Assembly: GCA_025370055.1 (NCBI GenBank)
Contig: CP073041.1
Location: forward strand, 6,480,272-6,544,271
Reading direction: 5' to 3'
Length of the DNA: 64,000 nt
DNA from: Woronichinia naegeliana WA131
GTDB taxonomy: Bacteria; Cyanobacteriota; Cyanobacteriia; Cyanobacteriales; Microcystaceae
The position numbers and the translations under genes were made by a program. The notes under the pieces were generated by a model that worked only from the letters and a program-made list of their open reading frames with translations, was not told where the DNA came from and ran no database searches. Positions 58,356 through 64,000 of this stretch are shown piece by piece (positions within the stretch are counted from its first letter, which is position 1; each line of letters opens with the position of its first letter).

Positions 58356-58734
58356 TAAATAGTTTAACCATTCATAGAGTGTGGGATGAGAAGTCGGTAA
58401 ACAGACGAAGATAAAGTTGAAATCGTGGTCGAGACAGTGCTGACAAGTGGGCTGACGACTGTACAAGTCATCCCCTAGCAGAGTTATCTTCTGTCCCGCA
58501 AACAAACTAGCATGGTTACTTATCCAACGTTTCGCCGCATTTTGCTCACAATCTTGCTTTTCAGACCCGTCTTGAGGGGTGATAAATTCAGGGGGTAAGG
58601 AAAAAACTGATTCATGGTCTGGGGAAACAATCACGGGCAATAATGCCTGATGGAAGTAGGTGACTTTTCCCTGTTTTGACGTTTTGGTTGAACAGCATGG
58701 ACAATTTACTTTTTCCGAACTGTAGTAATTTGTC
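58356..58734 (-). pseudogene. IS-E transposase internal fragment (copy 4)
   Basis: Minus strand from TNYYSSEKVNCPCCSTKTSK to SHPTLYEWLN. It is cut by IS-K on one side and at TAAATA by MITE M1 on the other. The cut site equals that of the IS-E half at 11489. Confidence 0.87.
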
Positions 58735-60011
58735 GGAACTGGTATCGTCTGATCAAAGTTGGAAAAAGTTATGGTGTAAGGCTTTGAGAAAATAGAAAAA
58801 TAGTTTAAGACTAGACATCGGCCCGTTATTATTATACTATCATTATTGTCATTATATCAAAGAAGAAGGAAACAGAAAACAATGTCAATATTAAAGAAAA
58901 GCTCTATGGAAATCCTGAATGATGTTGGCTTGTGCCAAGAGAAAGAGGATGCCTTATTCAAGAAAAACTGTCCTCATTGCTATAGTGAAAACGTAAAAAT
59001 ACATTCTCATTATCAAACGAAAGGTAACGGGGAACGTAAAATGTTCATTTGTCAAGAATGTAGTTCTTGTTTTGCTGAGACTTATGGTAGCGTAATCGCT
59101 GGCTTAGAAACCCCATTAAGTGAAATTGTAAAAGTATTAAAAGCCAGAATGGAAGGAATAGGATTAAATGCAGCAGCCCGAGCATTCGGCTACGCAAAAA
59201 CAACAATATTGAATTGGGAAAAGAAATTATCAGGATTACAAGAGACATTATTTTTATACGCCTTAGTGAATGAATTTGTTAAATTAGTAATAGAAGGGGA
59301 TGAACTATACACAAAAGTTGGAAAAAATAAAGAAGCAAGTGCCTCTGAGGGGTGGACAATCGTGCTCATGGAGAGGGCTAGCCGCTTTATTTGGCATTTA
59401 AAATGTGGTCGAAAAGAGCAGAAATTATTTCTAGAAGCAATGATGACGGTAGCGGAATTATTTGAAAGGAGTGCAGAATCTCTCCAGTTATTTACAGATG
59501 GAGAAAAGCGATATAGTCAACTGCTATTTGATATTTGTCACGAAGTATTAAGGACTGGAAAGCGAGGTCGTCCCACCAAAGTATTACCGAAAGGTATGGT
59601 GGTAAGACTAAAAAATAAGAGTAGTAAACGTCGAGATTCTGAGGGTAAACTAAAGAAAGTAGAAACTCCGAAACCAGAACATCCAGAGACAACAGAAAAA
59701 CCAGAAGAAAAGGATATCCATGCCAACCACGTTGAGGCATTTAATAGTGCTATCCGACGCTATTTAGCCGCCTTTCGTCGTCGTACAAATACTTATGCTA
59801 AATCTGTTGTGGGATTACAGCGAGTCCTAGATATTTTCTGGATGGTTCATAACTTTGTTCGCAGCCATTTTACGACTAGAGAAGTTCCTGCTGTAGCTCT
59901 CGGTATAATTGAAAAAGGGTTAACTTGGGAGGACTTACTCCAAATTCGCCTGATTTCTTGAACCTCTCGTATTGCAACGTTTGTAGCTTCTAGCTAGACG
60001 ATACCAGTGCC
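58735..60011 (+). mobile_element. IS-K (IS1-like), complete
   Basis: 1277 bp with ends GGAACTGGTATCGTCT and (rc) GGCACTGGTATCGTCT. No flanking duplication was found: the left flank is IS-E, the right flank an ISAzo13 remnant. Confidence 0.83.
58882..59961 (+). CDS. IS-K transposase, zinc-finger DDE (359 aa)
   Basis: The N-terminal Cys4 zinc ribbon (CPHCYSENVKIHSHYQ, then FICQECSSCF) is followed by helix-turn-helix AAARAFGYAKTTILNWEKK. The catalytic part includes LVIEGDELYTKVG, LQLFTDGEKRYSQL and the Glu of HANHVEAFNSAIRRYLAAF. The layout fits long IS1-like families; the assignment is tentative. ATG 58882 after GAAGGAAAC is preferred over an upstream in-frame start. Confidence 0.82.
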   Translation: MSILKKSSMEILNDVGLCQEKEDALFKKNCPHCYSENVKIHSHYQTKGNGERKMFICQECSSCFAETYGSVIAGLETPLSEIVKVLKARMEGIGLNAAARAFGYAKTTILNWEKKLSGLQETLFLYALVNEFVKLVIEGDELYTKVGKNKEASASEGWTIVLMERASRFIWHLKCGRKEQKLFLEAMMTVAELFERSAESLQLFTDGEKRYSQLLFDICHEVLRTGKRGRPTKVLPKGMVVRLKNKSSKRRDSEGKLKKVETPKPEHPETTEKPEEKDIHANHVEAFNSAIRRYLAAFRRRTNTYAKSVVGLQRVLDIFWMVHNFVRSHFTTREVPAVALGIIEKGLTWEDLLQIRLIS

Positions 60012-60014
60012 CTA

Positions 60015-60173
60015 ACATTCAGGGGTCAAAATCCTGTAGTGAAACTGATAGAAAAAGTTTATGAGACAGGAGTGAAGCTGAGCAAGGCTGGGATGGAAAA
60101 GGTTGAAGCACGGATTAATCGCCTTCCTAGCCTTAAAAAATGGTTTGTGGAAATCTTTGCCAAACCGCTATAA
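60015..60173 (+). pseudogene. ISAzo13-like transposase C-terminal fragment
   Basis: The frame ends NPVVKLIEKVYETGVKLSKA...LPSLKKWFVEIFAKPL-stop, the typical C-terminus of ISAzo13/Rhodopirellula-type transposases. The rest is replaced by IS-K. Confidence 0.7.
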
Positions 60174-60227
60174 TCATTGGATCATCTTTTTTCTGGTGTT
60201 CTCTTAGGATTTTCTGATCATTGCCGC

Positions 60228-62849
60228 TTATTCAATCGGATTACGTTTTTGAATCTGTTCGATCGCCTTACCCACACTTTCGGGGAAAATAACCACCAAG
60301 CCGCCCCGTTCTACTTGATTGAGTGCCGTTTCTAGAGCCTCTGTTTCTTGAAGCATAGTTTCAACCTGGACATTAGGATTAGTTTGCACAACACCCTTGA
60401 GGATTAAATCGGCCACTTCTCCCTGATCCCGTCCCCGTTTATCATCATCCTCTTTGATAATAATGCGATCAAAAATACGAGCAGCAATTTCGCCTAGTTC
60501 AATTAAATCCTCATCGCGGCGATCGCCAGGGCCACCCACAACCCCTAAGCGTTGACCCTGCCAATTACGAACAAAACCACCCACTGCTTCATAACCAGCC
60601 GGATTATGGGCATAATCAACGAGAACATGATAGGAATCCAGATTAAACAGATTCATGCGGCCAGGGGTTTGTTCTGATGAGGTTTTAAAGGTTCGGACTC
60701 CCTGACGAATCTCTTCAATATCGACCCCATTTACAAAAGCAGCTAAACAAGCCGCTAAAGCATTAGCAATCATAAAGGGAGCCATCCCTCCCATCGTCAT
60801 CGGAATTTGGGTCGCCTGCTCAATGCGTAACGTCCATTTGCCCTCCATAATCGAGAGATAGCCATTTTCATAAACCGCCGCCATTCCTTCTCGTCGAATA
60901 TGGCTCTTAATGATCGGATTATCAGGATTCATGGCAAAGTAAGCCACTTTACCCTTAACGTTATCAGCCATGGCGGCGACGAGAGGATCATCGGCATTAA
61001 GTACGGCGTAGCCCTGGGGACTGACGACTTCCGCAATCACGCTTTTAACCTTGGCCATCTGTTCAATAGTATTAATATCCCCTAACCCCAGGTGATCCGC
61101 CGCCACATTGAGCACTACCCCCACATCGCAACTATCAAAGGCTAAACCTGAGCGCAAAATCCCACCCCTAGCAGTTTCTAATACCGCCACTTCCACCGTC
61201 GGATCGCGCAGAATTACTCCGGCACTTTGGGGGCCAGTATTATCGCCTTTCTCCACGAGAAACTCATTGATATAAATGGCATCGGTAGTCGTAAAACCCA
61301 CTGTTTTGCCAGTTTGTCGGTAGATATGGGCAATCAAGCGGGTTGTGGTGGTCTTGCCATTGGTTCCGGTCACGGCCACGATCGGGACTCGACTCGGTGT
61401 ACCAGGCGGGAAAAGCATATCTAAAACCGGAGCCGCCACATTACGAGACAGACCGCGACTGGGGGAAACATGCATTCGGAAGCCAGGGGCCGCGTTCACT
61501 TCCACAATTACCCCGTTCGTCTCCCGTAAGGGTTTAGAAATATCGGATGTAACCACATCAATCCCGGCAATATCGAGTCCAATGACCTTGGCCACTCGTT
61601 CCATCAACCAAACATTTTCAGGATGAATATCATCGGTGCGATCCACTGCAATGCCGCCGGTGCTGAGATTGGCTGTCGCCCGTAGGTAAGCCGTTTCGCC
61701 TGACTTTAAGACGCTACTGAGTTGATAACCCTGACGATCAAGGACATCCAGGGCCGTTTTATTGACCACAATTTTGGTTAACACATTGTCATGGCCATCG
61801 CCTCGATTGGGATCTTGGTTGGTAATTTCAATCAATTCTTCGATGCTGGAGCGACCATCCCCCACCACATGGGCTGGAATCCGTTCGGCAACAGCGACTA
61901 ATTTGCCATTAACGACCAATACTCGATGGTCACTCCCTTGATAATAGCGTTCAATAATAATGGAGCGGCTTTTAGATTGTTCTGTGGCTAGATCATAGGC
62001 AGCGATCGCTTGCTCCCAGTTGGTGATATCAATGGTGATACCGCGACCGTGATTGCCATCTAAGGGTTTAATGACAATGGGATAGCCCCCCACATCGGTA
62101 ATGGCATCCTGAAGATCTTCAAAATATTGGATAGTCGTACCACGAGGAACTGGAATACCTGCCTCCTGAAGCATGGTTTTCGTGCCTTCCTTATCACAGG
62201 CCAGTTCTACCCCCAAAATACCGGAATAGGAACTCAAGGTGGCTTGAATGCGTTGCTGATAAATACCGTAACCCAATTGTACCATTGCCCTGGCACTGAG
62301 TAACATCCAGGGAATTTTTCGCGCGTCGGCTTCGGTGACAATGGTGTCGGTACTGGGGCCTAGGGCCGAATTGGCTTGCAAATCTCTGAGATCAGTCAGA
62401 TCCCGTTCTAGTTCTTCCTGGGGATAGGTTCCCGTGTCCACAATCGCTTGGCAAAGACGAACTGCTGCTCTGCCGGCATAGCGTCCTGCCTGTTCTTCGA
62501 CATATTCATAGACAACGTTATAAACTCCAGGCGTAGCAGTTTCACGAGTACGGCCAAAACCGGCGGTCATCCCCACCATTTCCTGGAGTTCGAGGGCAAT
62601 ATGCTCAATAATATGCCCCATGTAGGTTCCTTCCTGTACCCGTTCTAGAAATCCACCTCGATGACCTGGTGAACAAAAATGCTCCACTAGACTGGGTAAA
62701 ACCCCAATGAGACCTTGATAAAATCCAGGAATTTCATTAGATGGCTTCTCCGCAAGATCTTCTAGATCTAGGCGCATTACGATGAGCTTGTTACGTCGGA
62801 CACTCCAGTAGTTGGGGCCGCGTAATGTGAGGGTTTTCAGAATTTTCAT
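60228..62849 (-). CDS. cphA: cyanophycin synthetase
   Basis: An 873-aa enzyme that polymerises Asp and Arg into the nitrogen reserve cyanophycin with ATP. It has an N-terminal domain, an ATP-grasp module (VIKPLDGNHGRGITIDITNW; GVIVEVNAAPGFRMH) that adds Asp, and a Mur-ligase-like module with the P-loop VAVTGTNGKTTTTRLIAHIY (about residue 495) that adds Arg. Length is normal for CphA1. It is downstream of cphB in the usual cphBA order with a gap of about 170 bp. Confidence 0.97.
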   Translation of the reverse strand: MKILKTLTLRGPNYWSVRRNKLIVMRLDLEDLAEKPSNEIPGFYQGLIGVLPSLVEHFCSPGHRGGFLERVQEGTYMGHIIEHIALELQEMVGMTAGFGRTRETATPGVYNVVYEYVEEQAGRYAGRAAVRLCQAIVDTGTYPQEELERDLTDLRDLQANSALGPSTDTIVTEADARKIPWMLLSARAMVQLGYGIYQQRIQATLSSYSGILGVELACDKEGTKTMLQEAGIPVPRGTTIQYFEDLQDAITDVGGYPIVIKPLDGNHGRGITIDITNWEQAIAAYDLATEQSKSRSIIIERYYQGSDHRVLVVNGKLVAVAERIPAHVVGDGRSSIEELIEITNQDPNRGDGHDNVLTKIVVNKTALDVLDRQGYQLSSVLKSGETAYLRATANLSTGGIAVDRTDDIHPENVWLMERVAKVIGLDIAGIDVVTSDISKPLRETNGVIVEVNAAPGFRMHVSPSRGLSRNVAAPVLDMLFPPGTPSRVPIVAVTGTNGKTTTTRLIAHIYRQTGKTVGFTTTDAIYINEFLVEKGDNTGPQSAGVILRDPTVEVAVLETARGGILRSGLAFDSCDVGVVLNVAADHLGLGDINTIEQMAKVKSVIAEVVSPQGYAVLNADDPLVAAMADNVKGKVAYFAMNPDNPIIKSHIRREGMAAVYENGYLSIMEGKWTLRIEQATQIPMTMGGMAPFMIANALAACLAAFVNGVDIEEIRQGVRTFKTSSEQTPGRMNLFNLDSYHVLVDYAHNPAGYEAVGGFVRNWQGQRLGVVGGPGDRRDEDLIELGEIAARIFDRIIIKEDDDKRGRDQGEVADLILKGVVQTNPNVQVETMLQETEALETALNQVERGGLVVIFPESVGKAIEQIQKRNPIE

Positions 62850-63023
62850 GGTCGCTGTTAATCAGATCCGCATTGAGAAGCACAAAAAGCCATTTATTAT
62901 TGTCTAAGGAAAAAAGCCAACCAAACTGTTCAAGATGAACAATCTTATCAGAGTCTCATTTCCGCTATCAATAAGCCTCGAAAGGGTGATCGCTACCCCA
63001 TCCTAACTGCTATGTTCATCGCT

Positions 63024-63839
63024 TCAACCTATTTTACCCAAAGGCTTATATTGACGAAGATGATAGGCCTCTCCATGAGAAAGGATGTGTAACCGCAAGT
63101 TATGGAAACTAAGGGGATTATTGGGGCCAACTTCCCCCGCATTGCTATAGGTCATTTCCCGCGCATCCACAAAAGTAACTGTCCCTTGCCCAATAACTTG
63201 AACTAATCCATCTCGCTCAAACATCGCGCAGGTGTCCTCGTCAATACCAATTCCGAGACGTTCCGGGTGATTGGAAATAGCACTTAACAAACGGGCCATG
63301 CGGTTACGATTATGGAAATGCTGATCCACAATAATTTCGGGAACAATCCCTAGTCCCATCGCCATATCGACTAGGGCACGATTAGGCCATTCTCCACTAC
63401 TCCCCCCAGCAATCATATGATGGCCCATAACAGCCGCTCCGGCACTGGTTCCAGCCAAGCTAATTTGTCCCAATTGCACCCGTTGACGAATGCGTTCCAT
63501 GAGAGGCGTATCGGCCAAGAGTCCGCAGAGTCGCAGTTGATCACCGCCGGTCATAAATACCCCTGTACATTCTTCAACAAAGGCTTGAAAGAAGGCATCT
63601 TCTCCCTGAACGCGATCCCGAATATCCATGACCTTAATCGATTTGGCTCCCATCTCTTCAAAGATCTGCTGATAGCGTTGACCAATCAGGACAGGTTCTC
63701 TAGAAGCAGAGGGAATAATGGCAATGGTTGCTTCTGGGCCACCAGATCTTGTCCAAAAGGTATGCAGAATTTCACGTCCGTGAACCTTGTCTTCAGCACC
63801 GCCAATAATCAAGACGGCAGTTTTTGTCGGGAAGGGCAT
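63024..63839 (-). CDS. cphB: cyanophycinase
   Basis: A cytoplasmic S51-family serine exopeptidase that releases beta-Asp-Arg from cyanophycin. It has AVLIIGGAEDKVHGREIL, the nucleophile Ser in LAGTSAGAAVMGHHM, and the region IIVDQHFHNRNRMARLLSAI. The internal ATG at 63839 (MPFPTKTAVL) gives 271 aa, the usual length. The frame is open further to 63935 but that leader is not family-like. Confidence 0.95.
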   Translation of the reverse strand: MPFPTKTAVLIIGGAEDKVHGREILHTFWTRSGGPEATIAIIPSASREPVLIGQRYQQIFEEMGAKSIKVMDIRDRVQGEDAFFQAFVEECTGVFMTGGDQLRLCGLLADTPLMERIRQRVQLGQISLAGTSAGAAVMGHHMIAGGSSGEWPNRALVDMAMGLGIVPEIIVDQHFHNRNRMARLLSAISNHPERLGIGIDEDTCAMFERDGLVQVIGQGTVTFVDAREMTYSNAGEVGPNNPLSFHNLRLHILSHGEAYHLRQYKPLGKIG

Positions 63840-64000
63840 GGGATTATGGGGAGATTGGGTCTCGACTTGCAATATCATATATCCTGAGAGGGGACGAGGA
63901 AAAACAGCAGACTTGTGAAAAAGAGAGGCTAACAACCAAACCTATGTGGAATGAAGGCTTGCAATCAAGGCACAGCGAGGGCATTGTAGTTAATGCTGGC

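Noticed and set aside
61227-61626. Plus-strand ORFs opposite cphA
   Set aside because: Entirely within the intact cyanophycin synthetase gene, no support.
63417-63887. 156-codon plus-strand ORF opposite cphB
   Set aside because: Antisense shadow of an intact gene with conserved active site on the other strand.

Overview
The window is a cyanobacterial chromosome segment. The lineage is shown by the bidirectional [NiFe] hydrogenase (hoxU, hoxY, hoxH), the cphB-cphA cyanophycin pair, a type IV pilus EbsA-like protein, a CbiX chelatase with a His-rich tail, and frequent HIP1 palindromes (gcgatcgc). Low GC and a very heavy insertion-sequence load suggest a colonial chroococcalean of the Microcystis/Woronichinia kind; the genus is an inference. 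I saw no rRNA, tRNA or CRISPR array.

Layout. (1) 0.4-6.3 kb: a hox operon without hoxE/hoxF in view. It starts with hcp, which is broken by a 206-bp MITE and lacks one Fe-S cysteine, followed by hoxU, two unknown genes, hoxY, a small membrane protein and hoxH. (2) 6.4-9.8 kb: an orphan BrnA-like antitoxin, an IS4-type element, three palindromes spaced exactly 40 bp apart, a GNAT acetyltransferase ending in an integron attC-like site, and a truncated PIN toxin. (3) 9.8-25.6 kb: nested and tandem insertion sequences. (4) 25.8-32.3 kb: a defence/toxin-antitoxin cluster with DUF29, HicBA, a single-chain restriction-modification protein followed by three tightly coupled small genes, a RelB/ParE-like pair with a frameshifted toxin, and BrnA with a brnT remnant. 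(5) 32.5-42.1 kb: housekeeping genes ldcA, cbiX, a pentapeptide-repeat gene, ribD, ilvC, speB, ebsA and a DRTGG protein. (6) 42.4-60.2 kb: a second IS accumulation. (7) 60.2-63.8 kb: cphA and cphB.

IS names used here are local labels. IS-A: IS5-like, ends GGGCTTGCTGAA, 6-bp target duplication (TSD), transposase split by a -1 frameshift. IS-B: ISKra4-like, ends GGGTGYGACC, 8-bp TSD, split by a +1 frameshift. IS-C: IS1634-like, ends CCCRYATTCCGTAC, 6-bp TSD. IS-D: IS4-like, 9-bp TSD. IS-E: about 470-aa DDE transposase, ends CAGCAATTCC, 9-bp spacing. IS-F: Tn5-like IS4. IS-G: IS5/ISL2-like. IS-H: IS5/IS427-like remnant. IS-I: 370-aa DDE transposase. IS-J: ISAs1-like. IS-K: zinc-finger DDE, IS1-like. 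Two MITE families match resident IS types in ends and TSD length: M1 (210 bp) with IS-A, and M2 (206 bp) with IS-E.

Because most insertions keep their TSDs, the order of events can be read. IS-I sits in M1, which sits in IS-C. IS-B sits in IS-A, which sits in IS-B, which sits in IS-A. Three IS-E copies are in tandem with one 9-bp spacer. Genes hit include hcp, speB, a PIN toxin, a DUF4926 gene, a histidine kinase and several transposases.
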